DNA of 32,662 nt, taken from contig JAJRYF010000068.1 in NCBI GenBank assembly GCA_024275935.1, forward strand, positions 1 through 32,662, written 5' to 3'. Below are positions 7,984-15,070 of the stretch, in pieces. The position numbers and the translations under genes were made by a program. This DNA comes from Gammaproteobacteria bacterium. GTDB taxonomy: Bacteria > Pseudomonadota > Gammaproteobacteria > Xanthomonadales > SZUA-36. Numbering within the stretch: position 1 is the first letter of the stretch; each line of letters starts with the position of its first letter. The notes below the pieces were generated by a model that saw only the letters and a list, made by a program, of their open reading frames with translations, searched no databases and was not told the DNA's origin.

Positions 7984-9033
7984 ATGACAACCACTAATGA
8001 AAGCTACAACCCCCTCGGCCTGCGCGGCATTGAGTTTACTGAGTTTGCCACCCCAGATAGTGAGTTTATGGAGCAGGTGTTCCATGCTTTCGGCTTCTCT
8101 AAACTACAAACTTTCGCCGGTAAGGACATCAGCTACTTCAACCAAAATGACATTCATTTTCTTCTAAACAATGAAAAAAATGGTTTTTCCAGAGATTTCG
8201 CCCGCCGCCACGGACCGGCTATCTGCTCGATGGGATGGCGGGTAGATGATGCCAAACAGGCGCGTACAATTGCAATCGAAAATGGTGCCAAAGGCGCCGA
8301 CCCTGAAATTACTGACCTACCCTACCCGGCCATCTATGGTATCGGCGATAGTCTGATATATTTTATTGACAAGTTTGGCGACCGCGGATCAATTTATGTA
8401 GATGATTTTGAAGACCTAGATAATCCAGTTATTGCTGCCGGAAAAGGTTTCTTGGCAATTGACCACTTAACCAATAATGTGCGCAAGGGAACCATGCACC
8501 AATGGGCGGATTTTTACAAAAATGTATTTGGCTTTACTGAAGTCCGGTATTTTGATATCCGCGGGAAAGAAACCGCGCTGATCTCGTATGCCCTACGCTC
8601 GCCGGATGGTAGTTTCTGTATCCCTATCAATGAAGGCAAGGGCGATGATCGCAACCAGATTGATGAGTATTTGCGGGAATACGATGGCCCCGGGGTTCAA
8701 CATCTAGCCTTTCTTACCGAAGATATTATCAACTCAGTCGAGCAACTAGACAACGGAGTCATAGATACTCTAGACATTAGTGATGACTATTACCAAACCG
8801 TGTTTGACCGTGTCCCAAATGTCAAAGAAGACCGCCAACGCCTTCAGGATTATCAAATATTAGTGGATGGAGATGACGACTCATATTTACTACAAATTTT
8901 CACCCGCAATCTGTTTGGGCCAATATTTATTGAAATAATTCAGCGTGAAAACAACCTGGGCTTTGGCGAAGGTAACTTTCAGGCACTGTTTGAGTCAATC
9001 GAACGCGACCAGAAAAAACGCGGGACTTTATAA
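7984..9033 (+). CDS. hppD: 4-hydroxyphenylpyruvate dioxygenase
   Basis: 349 residues, close to the usual bacterial length. It converts 4-hydroxyphenylpyruvate to homogentisate, the committed step of tyrosine breakdown, with Fe(II) and O2. Two vicinal-oxygen-chelate halves are present, and the expected iron ligands sit in the C-terminal half: H161 (AIDHLTNN), H240 (VQHLAF) and E317 (FIEIIQ). An AGAGAGAAG ribosome-binding region precedes the ATG. phhA starts 9 bp after its stop, so the two are one operon: phenylalanine to tyrosine by phhA, and later homogentisate by this enzyme. Genes for homogentisate breakdown are absent from the window. Confidence 0.97.
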   Translation: MTTTNESYNPLGLRGIEFTEFATPDSEFMEQVFHAFGFSKLQTFAGKDISYFNQNDIHFLLNNEKNGFSRDFARRHGPAICSMGWRVDDAKQARTIAIENGAKGADPEITDLPYPAIYGIGDSLIYFIDKFGDRGSIYVDDFEDLDNPVIAAGKGFLAIDHLTNNVRKGTMHQWADFYKNVFGFTEVRYFDIRGKETALISYALRSPDGSFCIPINEGKGDDRNQIDEYLREYDGPGVQHLAFLTEDIINSVEQLDNGVIDTLDISDDYYQTVFDRVPNVKEDRQRLQDYQILVDGDDDSYLLQIFTRNLFGPIFIEIIQRENNLGFGEGNFQALFESIERDQKKRGTL

Positions 9034-9042
9034 GAGAACACT

Positions 9043-9873
9043 ATGGCAGCAGCCAGTAAAATATCCGGATACCACGCTATAACCGCTGATGCGCAGGGCT
9101 TGGTAGCCTACAGCGGAAGTGACGACAAAACCTGGGAACTACTCTACCAACGCCAGGCAGAGTTGATCCAGAAGCGTGCAAGCAGTGAGTATTTACACGG
9201 CTTGGACATACTCCAATTACCCACTGACAGGGTCGCCCAGGTACCGGAAGTTAACCGGCGCTTAGGCGAGGCTACCGGTTGGCAGTTAGAGCCGGTTGCC
9301 GCGGTAATTCCATTTGCTCAATTTTTTGATTTGTTGTCACAACGAAAGTTCCCAGCAGCTACATTTATGCGCCGCACTGAAGATATTGACTACTTGCAAG
9401 AGCCTGATATTTTCCATGAAATATACGGACACTGCCCAATGTTAACTGACCCGGTGTTTGCAGACTTCGTGCAAGCTTATGGAGCGCTAGGTTGCAAGGC
9501 CAACCCTAGAGAGAGGGTATATTTGGCGCGCCTATTCTGGTTTAGTGTAGAGTTTGGCTTAATTAAATCTGCCAACGGCCTGCGGGCATATGGAGCAGGC
9601 ATTCTTTCTTCCAGTGACGAAACTGTTTACGCTTTGGAAAACAACACTGTTGAGCGTAAACCGTGGGATGTTATGGAAGCACTTAGAACACCCTATCGAA
9701 TTGACATTATGCAACCTGTATATTATGTAATTGACAACTACCAACAACTCTATAACGCTATGGACAAATACTTGATGGACAATGTACATACCGCTATGGA
9801 GCTTGGACTGTTTGCCCCGAGCTACCCAACTCCAGCAGTGGCAAGTTCAATCAGTAATAAACACGACTGTTAA
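9043..9873 (+). CDS. phhA: Phenylalanine 4-monooxygenase
   Basis: 276 residues, the normal length for the single-domain bacterial enzyme without the ACT regulatory domain. It hydroxylates phenylalanine to tyrosine using tetrahydrobiopterin-type cofactor and O2. The iron ligands are seen in order: H125 and H130 in FHEIYGHCPML and E170 in WFSVEFGLI; ...RTEDIDYLQEPDIFHE and YGAGILSS are also characteristic. It lies 9 bp downstream of hppD and 30 bp upstream of the VOC gene, consistent with a phenylalanine/tyrosine catabolic operon. A pterin carbinolamine dehydratase (phhB), often adjacent, is not seen in the window. Confidence 0.97.
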   Translation: MAAASKISGYHAITADAQGLVAYSGSDDKTWELLYQRQAELIQKRASSEYLHGLDILQLPTDRVAQVPEVNRRLGEATGWQLEPVAAVIPFAQFFDLLSQRKFPAATFMRRTEDIDYLQEPDIFHEIYGHCPMLTDPVFADFVQAYGALGCKANPRERVYLARLFWFSVEFGLIKSANGLRAYGAGILSSSDETVYALENNTVERKPWDVMEALRTPYRIDIMQPVYYVIDNYQQLYNAMDKYLMDNVHTAMELGLFAPSYPTPAVASSISNKHDC

Positions 9874-9903
9874 ATATTCATACTAATTACTCAGGAATCA
9901 CCC

Positions 9904-10440
9904 ATGAAAATCCAAAAAATCCACCATGTAGCCTACCGCTGCAATGATGCCAAAGAAACGGTAGAGTTTTACACCAAACGCTTGAATATGGATTTCATCC
10001 TGGCTATAGCTGAAGACAGAGTGCCCTCAACCAAAGAACCTGACCCCTATATGCATGTTTTTCTGGATGCTGGTAGCGGCAATATATTGGCATTCTTTGA
10101 AATCCCAAATTCACCGCCAATGGGATTCGATGAAAACACCCCGCGCTGGGTACAACATATTGCTTTCCAGGTTGAGGATGTGGCGACTCTAATGCAGGCC
10201 AAAACCGAGCTTGAGGAAAGTGGTATTAGTGTAATCGGACCTACTGATCATGGCATTATAAAATCCATTTATTTCTTCGACCCTAATGGTCATCGGCTGG
10301 AGCTAACCACTATTACCGGAACCCCAAAAGAAATGGATAAACTAGATCAGGTTAAGTGGGATATGCTCAACGAGTGGGCAATCACCAAAAAAGCCCCACA
10401 ACATGCAGCATGGATGCATGAGAAGGAGTTTGCCGAGTAG
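9904..10440 (+). CDS. VOC-family (glyoxalase/dioxygenase-like) metalloprotein in the hppD-phhA operon
   Basis: 178 residues with one complete VOC module in two halves. A full 2-His/2-Glu metal set is visible: H8 (IHHVAYR), E66 (AFFEIP), H85 (VQHIAFQ) and E133 (RLELTT), in the order seen in glyoxalase I and fosfomycin-resistance-type proteins; DPNGHRLEL is a standard VOC motif. It is unlike the two-domain HPPD upstream. A C-terminal extension of about 40 residues (KWDMLNEWAITKKAPQ) is unassigned. It starts 30 bp after phhA on the same strand and ends exactly where the convergent GIY-YIG gene ends. The operon position suggests a role in aromatic catabolism (isomerase, detoxification or ring-cleavage side step), but this is inference. 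Confidence 0.85.
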   Translation: MKIQKIHHVAYRCNDAKETVEFYTKRLNMDFILAIAEDRVPSTKEPDPYMHVFLDAGSGNILAFFEIPNSPPMGFDENTPRWVQHIAFQVEDVATLMQAKTELEESGISVIGPTDHGIIKSIYFFDPNGHRLELTTITGTPKEMDKLDQVKWDMLNEWAITKKAPQHAAWMHEKEFAE

Positions 10441-10698
10441 TTATTGCTCCTGCAACAACTGGAGCTTCTGAGAACGCTTGAGCTTTTTGATTTCAGCTTC
10501 GCGCTGACTAGCTGTGCTTCGATCTGCGCAGCTCTGGCGATAAACCACTTTCAATGGTTTTCGTCCATAAAAATATTTGGCCTGCTTGCTCCTTCCCAGC
10601 ACTCCTGCGTGCTCGTCAAAGCGCCGTTCAATATCAGTAGTAATGCCAGTATATAGGCTAGCATCATCGCAGCGAATTATATAAACCCACCAACTCAA
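10441..10698 (-). CDS. GIY-YIG nuclease-superfamily protein (YhbQ-like)
   Basis: About 85 residues from the TTG at 10696-10698, which overlaps the sprT stop (TTGA) and gives the start MSWWVYIIRC, matching how small GIY-YIG proteins usually begin. A longer reading from 10734 also uses TTG and would overlap sprT by 40 bp, so I prefer the short form. The GIY-YIG signature is VYIIRC...LYTGITTDIERRFDEH, followed by KPLKVVYRQ and the basic SQREAEIKKLKR segment. Members are small nuclease-like proteins of uncertain cellular role. It is the last gene of the cyclophilin-PhyH-EamA-sprT operon and its stop directly abuts the VOC stop in convergent orientation. Confidence 0.85.
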   Translation of the reverse strand: MSWWVYIIRCDDASLYTGITTDIERRFDEHAGVLGRSKQAKYFYGRKPLKVVYRQSCADRSTASQREAEIKKLKRSQKLQLLQEQ

Positions 10699-11234
10699 GG
10701 TATTGCCCGCAAACTTGAGCCACACAAACGGCAAAAATACTGCACTTTGCCTGCTTGGATTTTATTGTGCTTACGACAACTTAGCTGGTGTTCCTGGCAG
10801 GCGCAGTGATAACTAAAACGCCTTTCCTTGCGTTGTGGCAAACCCGCAAGGTCAAACTGGTGGCAGACACTATCGTCCGCACCCAAAACCGCCATTACCT
10901 CACGCCACTCTATACCGTGGGGCTTTAGTCGACGGCGCGGATACAACACTTGCACAGCAAAGTGGCCAACCTCATGGGCAATAGTCGAATCCAAATTCTG
11001 TTTGAAATAACGCTTAAAAATGGCCACATTGTAACGAATAAAATATTTTTTACGCCGCTGACTAAACTGCCCTGCAGCCCTGCCTTTAAGATCAAAGCGA
11101 ATCTCTATATCAGGAAATTTTTTTTTGTAAGCCAGTTCCAATTTGGCAATTTCTTGAAGTGTTTTCGCCCTTACCAGCTCTTCCTGATTAAAAGATAATT
11201 CTAATATCACTGTTGTCCCGTTAATTTTGCGCAT
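10695..11234 (-). CDS. SprT-like zinc metalloprotease with start supplied by mobile element B
   Basis: 179 residues. The zinc protease motif is HEVGH (H87, E88, H91) with a third histidine in KPHGIEW (~H106), as in SprT/SPRTN proteins, and a C-terminal zinc ribbon: YHCACQEH...CRKH...FCRLCG. SPRTN relatives cut DNA-protein crosslinks; the bacterial SprT role is less settled. The first nine codons (MRKINGTTV, 11208-11234) are the end of transposable element copy B; native sequence resumes at ILELSF. Without the element and one target duplication the frame runs back to an ATG at 11619-11621 that overlaps the EamA stop. The catalytic region lies well after the altered start, so function may persist, but translational coupling to EamA is lost. 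Confidence 0.88.
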   Translation of the reverse strand: MRKINGTTVILELSFNQEELVRAKTLQEIAKLELAYKKKFPDIEIRFDLKGRAAGQFSQRRKKYFIRYNVAIFKRYFKQNLDSTIAHEVGHFAVQVLYPRRRLKPHGIEWREVMAVLGADDSVCHQFDLAGLPQRKERRFSYHCACQEHQLSCRKHNKIQAGKVQYFCRLCGSSLRAIP

Positions 11235-11585
11235 TGCCTATTAAAGCTCTTACTGTATTTGGGGTGTGTCAATTTTTCAACTTTCGAGACATGAATTCTG
11301 TGTCCGCCTGAGACACGCCGTAAACCCATCCATGTGTCCGGTCTATACACCATGGGGGCTCTTCACCCGTCCGACCGCCAAGGAATGGCGGAAGTGCAGG
11401 TTTTGCATCGTTACATGGATGTAACTTATTAGAGCAATGCAGGACGATTCCATGGATGGAATCGGTAGAATCGAGTCTGGAACAGAGATCGAGCAATTGC
11501 CGAGGAGCAAAAACCTGCCCTGCGGGTGGAGGTCTCAGGCGAGCACCCAGAATTCATACCTGAGGTAGTTAACGGGACAGCACTG
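11208..11585. mobile_element. Non-autonomous transposable element (MITE-like), copy B
   Basis: 378 bp, homologous to copy A (4045-4328) in reverse orientation. Left end CACTGTTGTCCCGTTAAT, right end the complement of CAGTGCTGTCCCGTTAAC. A perfect 9-bp duplication TTCTAATAT flanks it at 11199-11207 and 11586-11594. The core inner repeats are at 11291-11314 and 11532-11557. Relative to copy A it carries 96 extra bases (11408-11503) exactly in the loop of the AGGTTTTGC / GCAAAAACCT hairpin; this insert is itself made of hairpins, including GTTACAT-gg-ATGTAAC (11410-11425) and CGATTCCATGGATGGAATCG (11445-11464). The left end encodes the start of the sprT-like gene. No transposase is encoded. Confidence 0.85.
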
Positions 11586-11613
11586 TTCTAATATCTTACT
11601 TGTTACTGTTGCT

Positions 11614-12504
11614 TTAACCATTTAATACTAACAGAACCCCAGCAAAAGTTAAGCCCAAGCCCAGCAACATACGCCGCGTTAACGGCTCTTTCAGCCACCA
11701 CCATGCCAAGATAACAATAAACCCGCCAGCGGTCTCATTAAGCATAGCAGCTACCGCCGCATCAGTTAGTTTATAGCCCGCCAGCCAGAGCATCATGGAT
11801 AAATAACTGGCTAAAAAACTTCCAAGTAGAATTATTCTCCAAGGTTGTGGTTGTCTTAAATGCTTGCTAATCTGACCCCATTGACCACGCACACTGGCAA
11901 ATATAAGCAAACCAATCAAGCCTGCAAATAAACGCCAATGTACGGTCCAGAAAAACGACTGCGTCTCCAGAATTCGTTTAACCATGATTACCCCCAGAGC
12001 CATAAGCAACACGGAAATAACCCCAAAGAACACACCCTTACGCATATCCTCCTTAGTAACTACAGTCTGATGTCGGTGCCAGGCAACCAGCAAAATACCA
12101 CCCAGTACCAGGGAAAACCCCAGCCACTGGTACCAACCAAGGCTTTCACCTAAAAAAGCCATAGACAGCAAAACAACGAATGGCGCGTACAAGCTGGCTG
12201 TAATAGCAGTGCGCCCAGCTCCAAGCAAATTCAAGGCACGCAAGTACCAATAATCTGCCAGCGCAATACCTAAAACTCCGCTACCAATTACCAGCATCCA
12301 ACCAGTTCCACCGTATTGTGGAATAGCTCCGCCAAAAATCAACGCGGTTGGGAACATTAATAAAACCCCAACCAGGTTTTTAACCAAATTCAACTCAAAG
12401 GCAGGTAGGGTCTCACCAGATTTGCGGAACAACACCACCGCACAAGCCCAACCCAAGGCACAGGCGATGGAAAAGAACTCGCCCCAACCGAACTCCAAAC
12501 TCAT
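11614..12504 (-). CDS. EamA/DMT-family permease
   Basis: 296 residues with about ten hydrophobic segments arranged as two EamA repeats (for example GWACAVVLFRKSG, LGIALADYWYLRALNLLGAGR, TAITASLYAPFVVLLSMAFLGE in the first half; LSMMLWLAGYKLTDAAVAAMLNET, MLLGLGLTFAGVLLVLNG in the second). DMT permeases export or import small metabolites across the inner membrane; the substrate cannot be predicted. It begins 20 bp after the PhyH gene and so belongs to the same operon. Its last codons (AAT GGT TAA) contain an out-of-frame ATG at 11619-11621 that would have started the sprT-like gene before element B inserted. Confidence 0.9.
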   Translation of the reverse strand: MSLEFGWGEFFSIACALGWACAVVLFRKSGETLPAFELNLVKNLVGVLLMFPTALIFGGAIPQYGGTGWMLVIGSGVLGIALADYWYLRALNLLGAGRTAITASLYAPFVVLLSMAFLGESLGWYQWLGFSLVLGGILLVAWHRHQTVVTKEDMRKGVFFGVISVLLMALGVIMVKRILETQSFFWTVHWRLFAGLIGLLIFASVRGQWGQISKHLRQPQPWRIILLGSFLASYLSMMLWLAGYKLTDAAVAAMLNETAGGFIVILAWWWLKEPLTRRMLLGLGLTFAGVLLVLNG

Positions 12505-12524
12505 AAATTCTAATTAGTTACGGC

Positions 12525-13295
12525 CTAAACCGCAACATCCTCCAGCACTGTAGAGCTGGTGTTATCAAACGGCTGATTACTTTGGCAACGATATGATAAA
12601 ACCAGTGCATATTTAGCTTTATGGGTAAAATTTCTACCCGCCATGTGAAACAAATTGGCATGGAAAAACAACACATCCCCAGCTTGCAACTCCGCCAGTA
12701 CAGCCTGATCTATCAGTTCCTGGTTTTCTGCCAAATCTTCACGCAAAAACTTTTCCGAATCATAGCGCTGAGACTGAAAATCCATATTATGGCTGCCGGG
12801 AATTAGTTGCATACCACCATTGACCTGCTCTTCATGACCCAATGCAAGCCATGCGTTTACCAACTCTGGAGTACCAAAGTTCCAATAGCGAACATCCTGA
12901 TGCCAGCCAGTGTGGCTACTAAACCTTGGGTGCTTTGTCATTATTGAGTTGTGGTGATTGAGCACTAACATTAACTGCTCGGTACTCAATAACTGGCGCA
13001 TACGACCTGCTACTCTGCCACTAAGTGCCCAATCGTCTATGGCAGGATCACGCCCAAATACAGACTTCAAGCGCCTAACAGTGTGCCCTCCAAGTGCTTC
13101 TAGAGACTTAGGGGAGCCCGGGTATTGGACCTCGGCTTCGTACTCAAGCGGCTGTTTTTCAGCTGCCAGATCGCGCTCGGTTACGGCGTTAATTGCAGCT
13201 ACTTCAGCGACTGTAGCCAGCGAGGGGACAATTAGATACCCATTGCGCTCGAAGAACTTTAATTGCTCAGCAGAGAAGCCCGACTTAATTGACAT
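12525..13295 (-). CDS. Phytanoyl-CoA dioxygenase (PhyH) family Fe(II)/2-oxoglutarate oxygenase
   Basis: 256 residues. Typical PhyH order: FFERNGYLIVPSLATVAEV at the N-terminus, facial-triad H132 and D134 in GWHQDVRYW, VNGGMQLIPGSHN, then the distal histidine H217 in FHANLFHMAGRN, followed by the ALVLSYR strand. The family hydroxylates varied small molecules using 2-oxoglutarate; sequence alone does not give the substrate. The ATG shares an A with the cyclophilin stop (TAATG), so translation is probably coupled. It precedes the EamA permease by 20 bp; an oxygenase and permease in one transcript suggest a shared metabolite, which is inference. Confidence 0.88.
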   Translation of the reverse strand: MSIKSGFSAEQLKFFERNGYLIVPSLATVAEVAAINAVTERDLAAEKQPLEYEAEVQYPGSPKSLEALGGHTVRRLKSVFGRDPAIDDWALSGRVAGRMRQLLSTEQLMLVLNHHNSIMTKHPRFSSHTGWHQDVRYWNFGTPELVNAWLALGHEEQVNGGMQLIPGSHNMDFQSQRYDSEKFLREDLAENQELIDQAVLAELQAGDVLFFHANLFHMAGRNFTHKAKYALVLSYRCQSNQPFDNTSSTVLEDVAV

Positions 13296-13912
13296 TAAAA
13301 TTCCGCCGGTAACAGCACTGCTTTATAGATAAACACAGGCTTGATAGGAACATTCTCGAAACCGCTATCAGGGTCAGTATGAACTTGGCTTGCGCCAATT
13401 TTGGCGATAACTTCATCACCTTCAACAACCATACCAAAAACCGTATAGCCCCAACGCTTACTGCTGGGGTTGAGCTTGTCATTATCAACCAGATTAAAAT
13501 AGAATTGAGAAGTAGCTGTATGTGGCGGGTTCTCTCTAGCCATGGCAATGGTATAGATATCATTGTCTAGGCCATTACCCGACTCATTGATAATCTCAGC
13601 ATGAGTCTTGCGATCACTTAGGCTTTCAAAATAACCGCCCCCTTGAATTACAAAATCCGCAACCACCCGATGAAAAACTGTGCCATTGTAAAACCCCTCC
13701 GTTACATAACGCAGGAAATTATTCACTGTAACCGGCGCCCGTTGACGATTTAGCTCAATTTTTATTTTGCCTTCACTGGTTTCTAGAACCACCACCGGAA
13801 AGGAATTATCCGCCGCAATCTCAGGGACTCCGAACTGCTCTGCAGAAAGGGGCTGCGGGCTCAGCCACAAGCTTAAAGCCACCACGCAAGATAGAAAATA
13901 TTTTTTACTCAT
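13295..13912 (-). CDS. Periplasmic cyclophilin-type peptidylprolyl isomerase
   Basis: 205 residues. A signal peptide (KKYFLSCVVALSLWLSPQPLSA, cleavage near residue 24) directs it to the periplasm, where it would catalyse proline cis-trans isomerisation in folding outer-membrane and periplasmic proteins. Cyclophilin motifs: APVTVNNFLRYV, the active-site FHRVVADFVIQGGGY, ARENPPHTATSQFYFNL, and GYTVFGMVVEGDEV. It resembles PpiA-type proteins with a short C-terminal tail. GAGAGGCGG lies upstream of the ATG. It is the first gene of the operon that continues with PhyH, EamA, sprT and GIY-YIG genes, and overlaps PhyH by one base. Confidence 0.93.
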   Translation of the reverse strand: MSKKYFLSCVVALSLWLSPQPLSAEQFGVPEIAADNSFPVVVLETSEGKIKIELNRQRAPVTVNNFLRYVTEGFYNGTVFHRVVADFVIQGGGYFESLSDRKTHAEIINESGNGLDNDIYTIAMARENPPHTATSQFYFNLVDNDKLNPSSKRWGYTVFGMVVEGDEVIAKIGASQVHTDPDSGFENVPIKPVFIYKAVLLPAEF

Positions 13913-13997
13913 AAACCGCCTCTCGCCATCACTGTGGCATACTTATTATGTCATGCACTATGATAAACCCCTAAACAGCAATCACCAAGCCTAAATA

Positions 13998-14939
13998 ATG
14001 AATAGTAGCCTTACAATTACTCTGGTCATTGGCCTCCTAGCCGGGCTGATATGGATTCTATTCCCTGTGTTTTGCGCCCGCCTGCTGATCCGCGCCAATA
14101 ACTTCCGCCTGGGTTTCAAAAACAAACACGCCCAAGTGGACAATTGTAACTGGCATTGGCTGGAATCCGGCTCTGCTGAGCAACCAGTGATAGTAATGAT
14201 TCATGGCTATAACGGCGATTCGGGAAACTGGATAAACATGGCCCCGTGGCTCAAAGATTATCGCCTGATAATCCCGGACATCCCACCATTTGGGGACAGC
14301 ACCTGCACTGCCAGCTATGCCAATAAAGTCGACTACAGCATTCCCGCGCAAGCACGGCGGCTGGACAGATTTCTTCAACATCTTGGAATCGATAAATTCT
14401 ATCTTGCCGGAAACTCCATGGGCGGCTATATCACCGGGTCTTATACCCAGCAGTTTGAGTCGAAAGTCTTGGGGCTAATATTGTATTCTCCAGCAAATAT
14501 CACTGCTGTACCGCCACTGATCAAATTTCGAGCAGCTTTGAATAAAGGCGACAACCCATTAAAAGTGGAAACTATCGCTGACTTTGAATGGCTTATAAAT
14601 AGTTCGTTCTCACATAAAGCCCCGTATGTACCCGCCCCAGTCAAGAAGATGCTAGTCAAACGAATTCGGGCCATAGGCGAGGCCGAAGACTGGATTTTCT
14701 TCAATATGATAAATGACACACAATCTCTAGAAAAGATACTTGCCACGGTAGCTACTCCAACTTTGATTTTCTGGGGCGAGGCGGATGAAATCCTGAATCC
14801 TGCTGGCGCGGTAATACTGCGTGATCAGATGCAAAATGCCAAGCTCTTAATGCCGGAAAAAACCGGCCATGTGCCCATGCTTGAATACCCTCGTCTGGCA
14901 GCTAAAGAGCTTACCAACTTTATTGAAACTCTGGTATAG
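13998..14939 (+). CDS. Membrane-anchored alpha/beta hydrolase
   Basis: 313 residues. A single N-terminal hydrophobic segment (~7-28) probably anchors it to the inner membrane, with the hydrolase domain after it. The fold is clear: VIVMIHGYNGDSGNW (oxyanion loop), nucleophile elbow GNSMGG (S140), acid in FWGEADEILN (~D263) and histidine in TGHVPMLEYP (~H291). Likely an esterase, lipase or monoacylglycerol-lipase-like enzyme. It is transcribed divergently from the cyclophilin operon across 85 bp and ends convergently with the MBL-fold gene. It is unlike the larger hydrolase at 6583-7776, which lacks the N-terminal anchor. Substrate unknown. Confidence 0.85.
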   Translation: MNSSLTITLVIGLLAGLIWILFPVFCARLLIRANNFRLGFKNKHAQVDNCNWHWLESGSAEQPVIVMIHGYNGDSGNWINMAPWLKDYRLIIPDIPPFGDSTCTASYANKVDYSIPAQARRLDRFLQHLGIDKFYLAGNSMGGYITGSYTQQFESKVLGLILYSPANITAVPPLIKFRAALNKGDNPLKVETIADFEWLINSSFSHKAPYVPAPVKKMLVKRIRAIGEAEDWIFFNMINDTQSLEKILATVATPTLIFWGEADEILNPAGAVILRDQMQNAKLLMPEKTGHVPMLEYPRLAAKELTNFIETLV

Positions 14940-15070
14940 GGCAACGCATGGAGAGGTTGCCGAACGCACCGGCAAGTTAAATTAAGAACACGGATAAACA
15001 AATCTCAGCAGGGCTTGTTTCGGCAGGGATGACAATAAAATCTGCTTCGTTCAGGATGACAGCGGCAAGG
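14940..15070. other. Convergent intergenic region with hairpin and short repeated words
   Basis: GGCAAC (14940-14945) and GTTGCC (14956-14961) form a 6-bp stem after the hydrolase stop but no T-run follows. Two copies of a CAGG(G)ATGACA word (around 15024 and 15050) resemble degenerate dispersed repeats. I see no gene here. Confidence 0.35.

Noticed and set aside
10699-10734. Longer start for the GIY-YIG protein
   Set aside because: It is also a TTG and would overlap sprT by 40 bp; the TTG at 10698 gives the family-typical start.
11269-11496. Minus-strand open frame of 75 residues inside element B
   Set aside because: It covers the hairpin core and the 96-bp insert, with no counterpart in copy A.
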